A stretch of 64,000 bases of DNA, taken from positions 1,382,960 to 1,446,959 of the forward strand of contig NZ_JAGYPI010000001.1 in the NCBI RefSeq assembly GCF_018343615.1, read 5' to 3'. The notes beneath the pieces are model-generated. The model saw nothing but the letters and a program-made list of their open reading frames with translations. It was not told the origin of the DNA and made no database searches. Made by a program: the position numbers and the translations under genes. Origin of the DNA: Bacillus sp. FJAT-49736 (GTDB lineage Bacteria > Bacillota > Bacilli > Bacillales > Bacillaceae_C). This document shows positions 16,810-24,822 of this stretch, in pieces (position 1 is the stretch's first letter; each line of letters begins with the position of its first letter).

Positions 16810-16947
16810 ATGTTAGTAAATCCCATTGAGTTTTTCCGCACTCTACCGAAAAAAATTTGTCCTGAATGCGGGGAAAATATCCATGAAGAACAAGCAGAAT
16901 CCTATTTAATCGAATGTGACCGCTGTCTTGCTAAGAAAGAGGAGTAG
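16810..16947 (+). CDS. yhfH: YhfH family zinc-ribbon microprotein
   Basis: This 45-residue protein starts MLVNPIEFFRTLPKK and then has CPECGENI and CDRCLAKKEE. Two CxxC knuckles make a mini zinc ribbon. Length, the PIEFFRTLP start and the two CxxC motifs match the YhfH family of Bacillus, of unknown function. AAGGAGG lies 9 bases before the ATG. Its stop codon lies within its terminator hairpin. Confidence 0.85.
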   Translation: MLVNPIEFFRTLPKKICPECGENIHEEQAESYLIECDRCLAKKEE

Positions 16948-16966
16948 CATATTACTCCTCTTCCTT
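16939..16966 (+). terminator. Terminator of yhfH overlapping its stop codon
   Basis: GAGGAGTA (16939-16946) pairs with TACTCCTC (16953-16960), followed by TTCCTTTCC. The left arm includes the end of the yhfH gene. Confidence 0.7.
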
Positions 16967-17024
16967 TCCAACGGTTTCCTAACTCTTTATAATAAAAAAT
17001 AAAGAATGGAAAGGTGTGAATATT

Positions 17025-18206
17025 ATGACCGAAAAATTATACTACAGTGAACCGCAAACATATGAATGGACGACTGAAGTTACAAGTATTTTAGAACGGA
17101 ATAATAAAATATACGTAACTTTGGCAAAAACAGCTTTTTATCCTACTGGTGGTGGACAGCCGCATGATACTGGTTATATAGACACCCTGAAGGTATTGGA
17201 TGTAGTAGAAGAAGAGGAAGAAATCTTTCATGTCTTAGAATCAAAACCTGACACCAAAACTGTGCACTGTAGGATTGATAAGAAACGAAGAATCGATCAT
17301 ACCCAGCACCACACCGGCCAGCATCTATTATCTGCCGTATGCATTGAATTATATGATGTACATACAACTAGCTTCCATCTTGGAGAAGAAACCGTTACAA
17401 TCGACTTGGACATACCTGAACTTACATATGAGCAATTACAGACAATAGAAGCAAAAGTCAATCAATACATATATGAAGGCAAACAGGTAAAAACATATTT
17501 GGTTAAAGAGAATGAATTATCGCAGATTCCTTTAAGAAAAATTCCGGATGTCAAAGGGGAAATCAGAATTGTGGAAATTGAGGGCATAGATTATTCGGCC
17601 TGCTGCGGTACACATGTGCTGCAAACCTCTGAGATCGGTATATTGAAACTAGTGAAGACGGAAAAGCAGCGTGGGAATACAAGATTGCATTTTCTATGTG
17701 GGTTTAGAGCCATTCATGATTACCATGTTAAGCACGATATACTCACAGAAATAACCAAATATCTCTCTACCTCTAAGGAAGACTTGATAGAGCGCATCAA
17801 AAAAATGGAAAATGAAAAGAAAGAAGTGGGACGCAAATTGGATGAAGCATTAAACGAGAATGCAATATTCCTAGCAGAGTCCCTGCTCCAAAAAAACAAA
17901 GGACCTTTCATTGTCCAAGCTTTTGCAGAGAAAACTCTACAAGAACTGCAAATTCTTTCAAGAAAATTAATGGATACGGAGAATAAGCTAGTCGTATTAG
18001 CATCTATTCCAGATAAAAAGTGCCTTCTACAGCATAACGGAGAAGTTGATTTTCATTGCGGACAATTTGTGAAGGAACATATTTCGTCTTTTCATGGTAA
18101 AGGCGGCGGTGCAAAAAATAATGCACAAGTCATATTTGCGAATGAGTCTGACATGAATGCCTTTCTCGAACATGTTAAACATAACTCTATAATAAAATCC
18201 CGCTAA
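17025..18206 (+). CDS. Alanyl-tRNA editing protein, AlaX-L type
   Basis: This 393-residue trans-editing enzyme is related to the second half of AlaRS. It has an N-terminal barrel (AKTAFYPTGGGQPHDTG) and zinc ligands in HHTGQH (His96, His100) and ACCGTH (Cys193, His197). A coiled coil follows at about 240-285, then a DHHA1-type C-terminal domain with GKGGGAKNNAQ. Such proteins hydrolyse Ser- or Gly-tRNA-Ala in the cytoplasm. The ATG at 17025 with GGAAAGG 10 bases upstream is preferred over the GTG at 17016. It is monocistronic with its own terminator. Confidence 0.9.
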   Translation: MTEKLYYSEPQTYEWTTEVTSILERNNKIYVTLAKTAFYPTGGGQPHDTGYIDTLKVLDVVEEEEEIFHVLESKPDTKTVHCRIDKKRRIDHTQHHTGQHLLSAVCIELYDVHTTSFHLGEETVTIDLDIPELTYEQLQTIEAKVNQYIYEGKQVKTYLVKENELSQIPLRKIPDVKGEIRIVEIEGIDYSACCGTHVLQTSEIGILKLVKTEKQRGNTRLHFLCGFRAIHDYHVKHDILTEITKYLSTSKEDLIERIKKMENEKKEVGRKLDEALNENAIFLAESLLQKNKGPFIVQAFAEKTLQELQILSRKLMDTENKLVVLASIPDKKCLLQHNGEVDFHCGQFVKEHISSFHGKGGGAKNNAQVIFANESDMNAFLEHVKHNSIIKSR

Positions 18207-18227
18207 TAATAGTTGCGGGATTTTATT
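18191..18227 (+). terminator. Terminator overlapping the end of the AlaX gene
   Basis: AATAAAATCCCGC (from 18191) pairs with GCGGGATTTTATT (to 18227). The stop TAA lies inside the hairpin loop region. Confidence 0.85.
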
Positions 18228-18296
18228 ATGTAGGCAGTTTTCGGATAGGTTGTTGTTTCTCGGATATTATTATAAAACCTCATATTGTCTTAACTT

Positions 18297-18389
18297 GGGG
18301 CATCTTTTCTTAAGAAAGTTATTCATTCATAACCGAGGTTTAGGTCGTTCGTTGGATAAAGTAATAATGTTTAAGAAAAGAGCCATTAT
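18297..18389 (+). repeat. MITE-like repeat copy 3
   Basis: It begins GGGGCATCTTTTCTTAAGAA and ends TGTTTAAGAAAAGAGCCATT. It is the clearest copy for the inverted ends, GGCATCTTTTCTTAA against TTAAGAAAAGAGCC. It abuts the 3' end of the oxidoreductase gene. Confidence 0.65.
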
Positions 18390-19297
18390 TAAAGCTGTTC
18401 TAATTTAGATACAACGATTTCACATATTTCATGTGTTTGAAGTAAGTCGCTTGCTGAAATTTTAGGTGCTTCGTCATTATTTACAGTGTGAATAAACTCA
18501 TCTACAATTTGATAAAATCCCCTTTTATGAAGGGTTGGCTCCCAATCGCTCCCCACAATCTTTAATTCATTGCGGTCTTGATATTGAATAACTTCCGAGA
18601 CATTGATTGCGACTCTTTTTTCATTTGGACACATTACTTCCAATCTCTCCTCCGTAGTGCCGCTGTCTCGATTCATTATCCCGATAGCATTACATCCTTT
18701 ACCAATAAACTGGACAATTGCATGATACAGAGTATTCCCTACCTTCCTACCCGAAACAACAATATCTTCAATATTTACAGGAAACAAATATCTCATCGTA
18801 TCAAGCACATGAATATAATCATCGAACACAAATGTTCTTATATCACTTGGCTGGGAATTTCGGTTTTTTTGCATAATGATCATGTTCGGATTTTGCAATT
18901 CCTTCAATTTTTGGTAGGCAGGTGCATATCTGCGATTAAATCCAACCATTAGCCATAGGCCATTTTTTTTAGCAAGCTCCATTAATTTCTTCGATGAATC
19001 AAAATCATAAGTAATCGGTTTGTCCACATATACATGAATATTGTTTACCAATAGAGTATGTACAATTTCAAAATGGGATTCCGTAGAGGAATGAACAAAA
19101 GCTCCCTTTATCCCACTCTCAATTAGCGATTCAAGACTATGATGGATGTTATCGAATCGATATTGCCTAGAAATGCTGGCAAGTCGTTCTTTGTTTCTTG
19201 TATAAAGATGAAATTCGACATCTTCTTTTGCTCCGTATATAGGGAGATATGCTTTTGCCGCAATATCACCTAAACCAATAATACCTAGTTTTTGCAT
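18389..19297 (-). CDS. Gfo/Idh/MocA family oxidoreductase
   Basis: This 302-residue NAD(P)-dependent oxidoreductase opens with the Rossmann loop KLGIIGLGDIAAKAY (residues 3-17). The family signature VDKPITYD with the conserved Lys is near residue 94, and the C-terminal α/β domain begins at about LMVGFNRRYAPAYQK. Relatives oxidise sugars, inositols or related compounds. No pathway genes flank it, so the substrate is unknown. The ATG at 19297 has TGAGGGTG upstream. It is probably transcribed alone. Confidence 0.88.
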   Translation of the reverse strand: MQKLGIIGLGDIAAKAYLPIYGAKEDVEFHLYTRNKERLASISRQYRFDNIHHSLESLIESGIKGAFVHSSTESHFEIVHTLLVNNIHVYVDKPITYDFDSSKKLMELAKKNGLWLMVGFNRRYAPAYQKLKELQNPNMIIMQKNRNSQPSDIRTFVFDDYIHVLDTMRYLFPVNIEDIVVSGRKVGNTLYHAIVQFIGKGCNAIGIMNRDSGTTEERLEVMCPNEKRVAINVSEVIQYQDRNELKIVGSDWEPTLHKRGFYQIVDEFIHTVNNDEAPKISASDLLQTHEICEIVVSKLEQL

Positions 19298-19342
19298 GAA
19301 TTCACCCTCAATTTCTATAGTAACTTTTTTACTTTTATCTGT

Positions 19343-19552
19343 TTACCCTCCGAAAAAGAAATCAAGAATATTTGAAGCAGTTGATGATTGTTTATTATAG
19401 AATTCAGAATATCCGCAGTTTTTACAAAAAACAACCGTAAATTGATTGTGTTGAATGTCAAACATTTTCGATAGACCTGTTCCTGTCATCGCTACATCCT
19501 TTTGACCAGCATCTGAACTGCCGCATTTTATGCAACCTCTTTTTTCTGTCAT
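19343..19552 (-). CDS. Zinc-ribbon nucleic-acid-binding-like protein
   Basis: This 69-residue protein has two CxxC knuckles, CIKC near the start and CKNCGYSEFYN in the middle. They are separated by about 33 residues containing MTGTGLSKMFDIQHNQFTVV, and the protein ends LDFFFGG. It matches the widespread family of small zinc-ribbon proteins in Firmicutes, often called predicted nucleic-acid-binding proteins. The function is unknown. A GAAGGAGAG ribosome site precedes the ATG at 19552. The 40-base gap to the oxidoreductase makes co-transcription possible. Confidence 0.8.
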   Translation of the reverse strand: MTEKRGCIKCGSSDAGQKDVAMTGTGLSKMFDIQHNQFTVVFCKNCGYSEFYNKQSSTASNILDFFFGG

Positions 19553-19770
19553 GTTGCCACTCTCCTTCTTTTCCTTTAAGAAGATTATACATTATTTTTT
19601 GTTTTGGAAATGCTCTTTTCTTTTACTATTTTGCAATGATTGAAGGAAATTAATCATTATCCATTTAGCTGCTATATATTAATATTTATGAATAACTACC
19701 GGGCAACACAGTCTATATTTTGGATTAATAACTATGTACTGAAAGTAACCAGACAAAGGAATACAGGCAT

Positions 19771-19812
19771 AAAAAAAGGAGACTTTATTTCGATTTGAAA
19801 TAAAGTCTCCTT
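19771..19812 (-). terminator. Terminator of the LysM-3D gene
   Basis: A 16-base stem, AAGGAGACTTTATTTC with GAAATAAAGTCTCCTT, is followed on the minus strand by T7. Confidence 0.9.
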
Positions 19813-19818
19813 ATAATA

Positions 19819-20610
19819 CTAATCAATTATTTTCACTTTAACATTCCGAACTCCCCATTGCTTTGCTTTGGAAAGAGACGGAATAAAAATGTCAATTTTA
19901 TGACCTTTGATGGCACCGCCAGTATCTGCAGCAACAGCGTATCCATAGCCTTCCACATACACCTTTGATCCTAGTGGAATAATGTTTGGATCAACGGAAA
20001 TTACCTTTTTCTCTGGATGCTTTTTAATATTAATTCCAGTTGCTGTAATGCCAGAGCATTTCGCACAGTTTGCTGTATATGCTGTTGCTTTCATTTTAAT
20101 TTCTTTTTTTACCTTATTTATTGTTTTCTTTACTGCCTTTTTCTTAACCGATTTTTTTACTGTTTTAACAGACTTTATTGTCTGATTAGTATTCTTTGCA
20201 GAAGAAGATTTTGGTTTTTTAGATGCTACTGCTTTCACATCATTTTTTACATCTTCTTCTGGATAGACTACTAATATATCATTGGGATGGATCAAATCAG
20301 CGGATAGTTTATTCCATTTCTTGATTTGATCTGTAGTAACATGATATTTTTTGGCAATGTCCCAAATAGTATCTCCATTTTTTACTTCATATGTTTTTTT
20401 ATTCGAAATGGTTAATTTTTGATTTGGATAAATTAAATCGGTCTTAAGATGATTCCATTGCATTAAATGATCAACGGTTAATTGTTTTTCTTTGGAAATG
20501 CTCCAAAGCGAATCACCTTTTTTCACATTGTATTCGGCAGCAAAAGTATTACTCGTTACGAGACCTGTCAGCGTAAATGCTGCAGCTATCGCAGTGAATG
20601 CTTTTTTCAT
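19819..20610 (-). CDS. Secreted LysM-3D cell wall protein (YocH-like)
   Basis: This 263-residue secreted protein has a signal peptide ending NTFAA, then two LysM modules (EYNVKKGDSLWSISKEKQL at about 26-70; TYEVKNGDTIWDIAKKYHV at about 73-117). A basic Lys/Ser-rich linker (about 130-175) leads to a C-terminal 3D domain (KMKATAYTANCAKCSGITATG ... VAADTGGAIKGHKIDIFI). LysM binds peptidoglycan; the 3D domain has the double-ψ β-barrel of MltA/stationary-phase wall enzymes, with its catalytic-type Asp in AADTGG. The ATG at 20610 follows GGAGGTAATAGA; the upstream frame from 20697 is not a signal peptide. It resembles YocH. Confidence 0.92.
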   Translation of the reverse strand: MKKAFTAIAAAFTLTGLVTSNTFAAEYNVKKGDSLWSISKEKQLTVDHLMQWNHLKTDLIYPNQKLTISNKKTYEVKNGDTIWDIAKKYHVTTDQIKKWNKLSADLIHPNDILVVYPEEDVKNDVKAVASKKPKSSSAKNTNQTIKSVKTVKKSVKKKAVKKTINKVKKEIKMKATAYTANCAKCSGITATGINIKKHPEKKVISVDPNIIPLGSKVYVEGYGYAVAADTGGAIKGHKIDIFIPSLSKAKQWGVRNVKVKIID

Positions 20611-20781
20611 TCTATTACCTCCTATCTGCCAGTAAAAAGATTTTACTAACAGAGCCAATAGTAACATACGAAAATAACAAACCAATGACAGGAGCATTTA
20701 CATTTCATTACGGTCCGATTTCATCCCTTGTACCGAAAGTTTTCATTGTAATAAATCAAAATATTCCTAATTTGAAAACAG

Positions 20782-20800
20782 TAGGGTGCCAGGCACCCTA
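20782..20800 (-). terminator. Palindrome GGTGCCAGGCACC after the FAD/Rieske gene
   Basis: TAGGGTGCC A GGCACCCTA is a perfect 19-base palindrome directly after the stop at 20807. On the minus strand CTGTTTTC follows, so weak termination is possible. The core 13-mer recurs at 29445-29457 inside a coding region. Confidence 0.5.
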
Positions 20801-20806
20801 GTCTTT

Positions 20807-22342
20807 TTATTCGTCTGCGATTTTCTCCAATGGACTTTCTGCTGGTCCTTCCATCACATCTCCATGGATGGAAAATCTGGAGCCATGACATGGACAATCC
20901 CATGTGCGGTCACCCGAATTCCACTCCACCTCACAGCCGAGATGTGTACAGGTTGTATCTACAATATGAATCTTGCCCTCTTTATCCCGATAAGCACCAG
21001 CTCGCTTTCCATTGACCCTTACGACCGCACCCTCGTCTTTCTCTAAATCATGAACATTCATGAGTGGATATTCTAATTTTCCTTCTAATAAATGCTTAGC
21101 AACATCCACATTTGTTGAAATAAATGACTTAAAGCTAGTCTCCCCAAAACGCGAAGGTGTAAATAGTTCATAATATGGACTTTCTTTTTCCATGATAAGA
21201 TCCTTCATTAAATTTGCCGCAACCGTGCTATTTGTCATTCCCCATTTTCGAAAACCAGTTGCAACGAAGATATTCGGATGTCCGTCTGTAATCTGTCCAA
21301 TGTATGGAACCTTATCTAGGGTTGTTAAATCTTGTGCGGACCACCTAAATAAATATTCCTTTATCCCAAATGTTTGTTCTGCGTAATTCTCCAATGCTTG
21401 ATAATGTAATATAGTAGAAATTCCTTGTCCTGTTTTATGGTTCTCTCCCCCTACTAATAATACTTTCTCCCCATCCAGCATCACATTTCGCAGCGAACGT
21501 GTTGGCTGCTCGGCATTAATATACATACCACCTTGTAATTCTTTTTCTGGTTTGATGGCAATAATATAAGACCTTTCCGCATACATTCTAGTAGGATAAA
21601 AACCAAGTCCATCATAAAAAGGAAAATGGGAGCATGCACAAACATATTTGCTAACGATAGTTGGTCCACCGCTCGTTCTTACCTTCAATTTATCTTCCGT
21701 ATCTACATCGGTTGCTGTAGTATTTTCAAATATCAATCCGCCGCTTTTCACTATGTAATCTACTAATGGCTTTAAATATTTAATTGGGTGAAATTGTGCC
21801 TGATTATTCATTTTTAAAGCAGCTTTCACTTTCATATCAATGGGAATACTGTCCAGAATATTACCGCTTATTCCAAGCTTCTCATATGCCAGCATTTCAT
21901 TTTTCAACTTATTAATATACTCCTCAGAATTTGTATAAACATATGCATCTTCATTCGTCAAATCACAGTCAATATTATTTTCTCTTACCGTATTTCGAAT
22001 AAATTCTATTGCATTTTTATTTGCTTCATAATAAAGCTTTGTTTTTTCTTCTCCAATAGTTTGCATTAGCTCATCATATATTAATCCATGCTGCGCCGTT
22101 ATTTTTGCCGTAGTATGTCCAGTAGTACCATTCAACAATACGCCGGCTTCGATTATTGCAACCTTAAAGCCCTCTTTTACCAGCATATAGGCAGTTGTTA
22201 TTCCGGTAATTCCGCCCCCTACTACAGCAACGTCCACCTCAATTTCCTCTAACAACGGGGAAAATGTTGGAAGCTCTATTTTATCCCTCCATAATGGCTC
22301 TGGAAATTGCGGGATTTGTTTACTGGATTCCTCGTTTGCCAT
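20807..22342 (-). CDS. FAD-dependent oxidoreductase with Rieske domain
   Basis: This is a 511-residue fusion. Residues 1-400 form a DAO-type FAD enzyme with the dinucleotide loop DVAVVGGGITGITTAYML near residue 35 and GTTGHTTAKITAQHG. The last 90 residues form a Rieske domain with CTHLGC and CPCHGSRF, the two Cys-His pairs that bind a [2Fe-2S] cluster. This arrangement is that of B. subtilis YhfW. The substrate is unknown; electrons probably pass from FAD to the cluster. The ATG at 22342 follows TGGAGGTATAG. Transcription is divergent from the small gene at 22494. Confidence 0.92.
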   Translation of the reverse strand: MANEESSKQIPQFPEPLWRDKIELPTFSPLLEEIEVDVAVVGGGITGITTAYMLVKEGFKVAIIEAGVLLNGTTGHTTAKITAQHGLIYDELMQTIGEEKTKLYYEANKNAIEFIRNTVRENNIDCDLTNEDAYVYTNSEEYINKLKNEMLAYEKLGISGNILDSIPIDMKVKAALKMNNQAQFHPIKYLKPLVDYIVKSGGLIFENTTATDVDTEDKLKVRTSGGPTIVSKYVCACSHFPFYDGLGFYPTRMYAERSYIIAIKPEKELQGGMYINAEQPTRSLRNVMLDGEKVLLVGGENHKTGQGISTILHYQALENYAEQTFGIKEYLFRWSAQDLTTLDKVPYIGQITDGHPNIFVATGFRKWGMTNSTVAANLMKDLIMEKESPYYELFTPSRFGETSFKSFISTNVDVAKHLLEGKLEYPLMNVHDLEKDEGAVVRVNGKRAGAYRDKEGKIHIVDTTCTHLGCEVEWNSGDRTWDCPCHGSRFSIHGDVMEGPAESPLEKIADE

Positions 22343-22493
22343 CCTCTATACCTCCATTTGCATAAAATTTATACTAGTTTTCACCAAATTACCTAAAGTA
22401 ATGTAGGCCATAGTAAAAATAATGACGGAATGTATAGTTTTGATATATAAAGAAAAACTTTTAATAGGAAAAAATTTTTATGGGGGGAATAAA

Positions 22494-22685
22494 ATGAAAG
22501 ACAAACAAGATGAAATACTGACAAATGCACCAGAACGGCCAGTAATTACTATCAATACTCCTGCTGATAATGCAACGGGGCAAAAATATGCACCAGGTGA
22601 TGCGGTTAATGAATACGAACATTTGAAATCTGCAAATGCCATTCTTGCAAAAGACGAAATTCAGCAGCAAAATGAAAATTTATGA
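22494..22685 (+). CDS. Small acidic protein of unknown function
   Basis: This 63-residue protein begins MKDKQDEILTNAPERPVITINTPADN. It is hydrophilic and acidic with no Cys, TM or signal peptide; its C-terminal half (VNEYEHLKSANAILAKDEIQQQNENL) is predicted helical. It is not recognised. Support for a real gene comes from GGGGGGAATAAA directly before the ATG at 22494 and coding-like codon use. The frame could be extended to 22422, but that part has no ribosome site. It lies between a divergent FAD/Rieske gene and the 51-bp repeat block. Confidence 0.6.
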   Translation: MKDKQDEILTNAPERPVITINTPADNATGQKYAPGDAVNEYEHLKSANAILAKDEIQQQNENL

Positions 22686-23082
22686 TGGATGATTAATTTT
22701 TTTTCAAAAGACATTTTGGGGGCTATTTCTTTACACATGTCTTTTAAGTGTGATACTATGAGACCTTTTGTCAAGGGTTGCCTCCATTTTGTCTACTACA
22801 CGTTCTTGGAGTCATTTTGCTAACTTGGTTCCTGCGTTTTGTCCATTGAACTGCTTCTATCAGACTATTTGCCTCAGCTACCCTAGCATTTTGTCCTCTA
22901 CACCCACTCTATGAAACATTTCCACTTCAAAGTTTCTCCATTTTGTCCAAAAAACGAACTAATTTCCGTTTATGATTTTTACCATTTTTGTGCTATACCT
23001 GCCAATGCAACGAATAAAGATGCCTTTTCAATTTATTACATGATATAATCAAACAGATAATATTTGTGGAGGTTGTAATAAA
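22686..23082. repeat. Intergenic block of about 51-bp TTTTGTC repeats
   Basis: No gene is supported. TTTTGTC occurs at 22767, 22788, 22838, 22890 and 22941, so the last four starts are 50, 52 and 51 bases apart. Each is followed by a degenerate body resembling CTATACACGCTCTTGGAGACATTT. The family also occurs at 437-590. The units have drifted strongly from each other. The ABC-F ribosome site (TGGAGG) lies at the end of the region. Confidence 0.7.
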
Positions 23083-24702
23083 TTGATTACGGTTAATAAT
23101 GTAAGTTTACGATATGGAGATCGTAAATTATTCGAAGATATCAACATTAAATTCACTCCTGGCAACTGCTACGGGCTAATCGGAGCTAATGGAGCAGGAA
23201 AATCTACATTTTTGAAAATTTTAGCTGGGGAATTAGAGCCACAAACCGGTGATGTTCATATTACTCCAGGTGAGCGTCTAGCGGTACTAAAGCAAAATCA
23301 CTTTGAGTACGAGGAATTCGAAGTACTAAAGGTTGTCATTATGGGGCACACCCGTCTGTATGAGGTGATGCAGGAAAAAGATGCAATATATATGAAAGCG
23401 GATTTCACTGATGAGGATGGAATGAAAGCAGCAGAGCTGGAAGGCGAATTTGCTGAGTTAAACGGCTGGGAGGCTGAATCAGAAGCTGCTATTCTTTTAA
23501 AAGGTCTAGGTATCGGAGAAGAACTTCATTATAAGAAAATGGAGGAATTAACAGGGGCTGAGAAAGTCAAGGTATTGCTAGCTCAGACACTATTTGGCAA
23601 ACCAGATATTTTACTATTGGATGAGCCGACCAACCATTTGGATTTGAAGGCCATTCAATGGTTGGAAGAATTCCTTATCAACTTTGAAAATACAGTAATC
23701 GTTGTTTCCCATGACCGCCATTTCTTAAATAAAGTCTGTACTCATATTGCCGACCTAGACTTCAGTAAAATTCAACTTTATGTCGGAAACTATGATTTCT
23801 GGTATGAGTCCAGTCAGCTTGCCCAAAAAATGATGCAGGAAGCAAATAAGAAAAAAGAAGAAAAAATTAAAGAATTGCAAGCATTTATTGCGAGATTTAG
23901 TGCTAACGCTTCTAAATCAAAACAAGCAACTTCACGTAAAAAGCTATTGGATAAAATTTCGTTGGACGATATTAGACCATCTTCGCGAAAATATCCATAT
24001 GTTCATTTTACTCCGGAACGCGAAATCGGGAATGATTTACTGCGAGTAGAAGGATTAACGAAAACAATTGATGGGGTTAAAGTATTAGACAACATCAGCT
24101 TTATCATGAATAAGGATGATAAAATTGCCCTAGTAGGTCAAAATGAAATAGCTAAAACAACTCTATTTAAAATCCTGGCTGGAGAAATGGATCCAGACAG
24201 CGGTACCGTTAAATGGGGCGTTACTACTTCACAAGCCTATTTTCCAAAGGATAACTCCGATTACTTTGAGAACGGGGAATTGAACCTTGTTGATTGGTTA
24301 CGACAATACTCCCCTGCTGATCAGAGCGAAAGCTTTTTAAGAGGCTTCCTCGGTCGTATGCTGTTTTCCGGTGAAGAGGTATTGAAAAAGGCAAATGTCT
24401 TATCAGGGGGAGAAAAGGTCCGCTGTATGTTATCCAAGATGATGCTGAGCGGTGCAAATATTCTCTTGCTGGATGAACCGACAAACCACTTAGACCTTGA
24501 ATCCATCACTGCCTTGAATAATGGCTTGATTCGCTTTAAAGGGTCGCTAATTTTTGCTTCCCATGACCATCAGTTTATTCAAACGATTGCCAATCGGATT
24601 ATGGAGCTTACTCCAAACGGTATGGTGGATAAAGTCATGACATACGACGAATATTTAGAAAATGATGAGATTCAAACTCAATTGAATAAATTATATGCAT
24701 AA
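23083..24702 (+). CDS. ykpA: ABC-F family ATPase, YkpA-like
   Basis: This is a soluble double-ATPase of 539 residues. NBD1 has Walker A GANGAGKST near residue 36 and Walker B LLLDEPTNHLDL; a linker of about 80 residues follows, then NBD2 with LSGGEKVR and LLLDEPTNHLDL. ABC-F proteins act on ribosomes, not in membranes. The sequence closely follows B. subtilis YkpA, including a degenerate signature LTGAEKVK in NBD1 and a second Walker A reading GQNEIAKTT (Ala for the usual Gly). NBD2 may therefore bind ATP differently. The TTG start at 23083 follows GGAGG. The gene is monocistronic. Confidence 0.9.
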   Translation: MITVNNVSLRYGDRKLFEDINIKFTPGNCYGLIGANGAGKSTFLKILAGELEPQTGDVHITPGERLAVLKQNHFEYEEFEVLKVVIMGHTRLYEVMQEKDAIYMKADFTDEDGMKAAELEGEFAELNGWEAESEAAILLKGLGIGEELHYKKMEELTGAEKVKVLLAQTLFGKPDILLLDEPTNHLDLKAIQWLEEFLINFENTVIVVSHDRHFLNKVCTHIADLDFSKIQLYVGNYDFWYESSQLAQKMMQEANKKKEEKIKELQAFIARFSANASKSKQATSRKKLLDKISLDDIRPSSRKYPYVHFTPEREIGNDLLRVEGLTKTIDGVKVLDNISFIMNKDDKIALVGQNEIAKTTLFKILAGEMDPDSGTVKWGVTTSQAYFPKDNSDYFENGELNLVDWLRQYSPADQSESFLRGFLGRMLFSGEEVLKKANVLSGGEKVRCMLSKMMLSGANILLLDEPTNHLDLESITALNNGLIRFKGSLIFASHDHQFIQTIANRIMELTPNGMVDKVMTYDEYLENDEIQTQLNKLYA

Positions 24703-24710
24703 GGTATAGA

Positions 24711-24739
24711 GGAATCAACGCAGTTGGTTCCTTTTTTTT
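24711..24739 (+). terminator. Terminator of the ABC-F gene
   Basis: GGAATCAAC (24711-24719) pairs with GTTGGTTCC (24723-24731), followed by T8. Confidence 0.9.
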
Positions 24740-24822
24740 ATTATAAAAAAGAAACAAATACTATACCTTTTAACTCCAAATTTCATAAACATATATATAT
24801 ATTTATAAAAGGTGTGGGATAA

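Noticed and set aside
20611-20780. WalR box upstream of the LysM-3D gene
   Set aside because: TGTTAT and TGTTAC are present but 13 bases apart instead of the 11 needed for the direct-repeat operator.
22767-22968. Spaced repeats as a CRISPR array
   Set aside because: Units are too degenerate, share only a short core, have no constant-length spacers, and no cas genes are present.
22686-23082. Antibiotic-responsive attenuator before the ABC-F gene
   Set aside because: No leader peptide plus terminator/antiterminator pair is visible; the region is explained by the repeat family.
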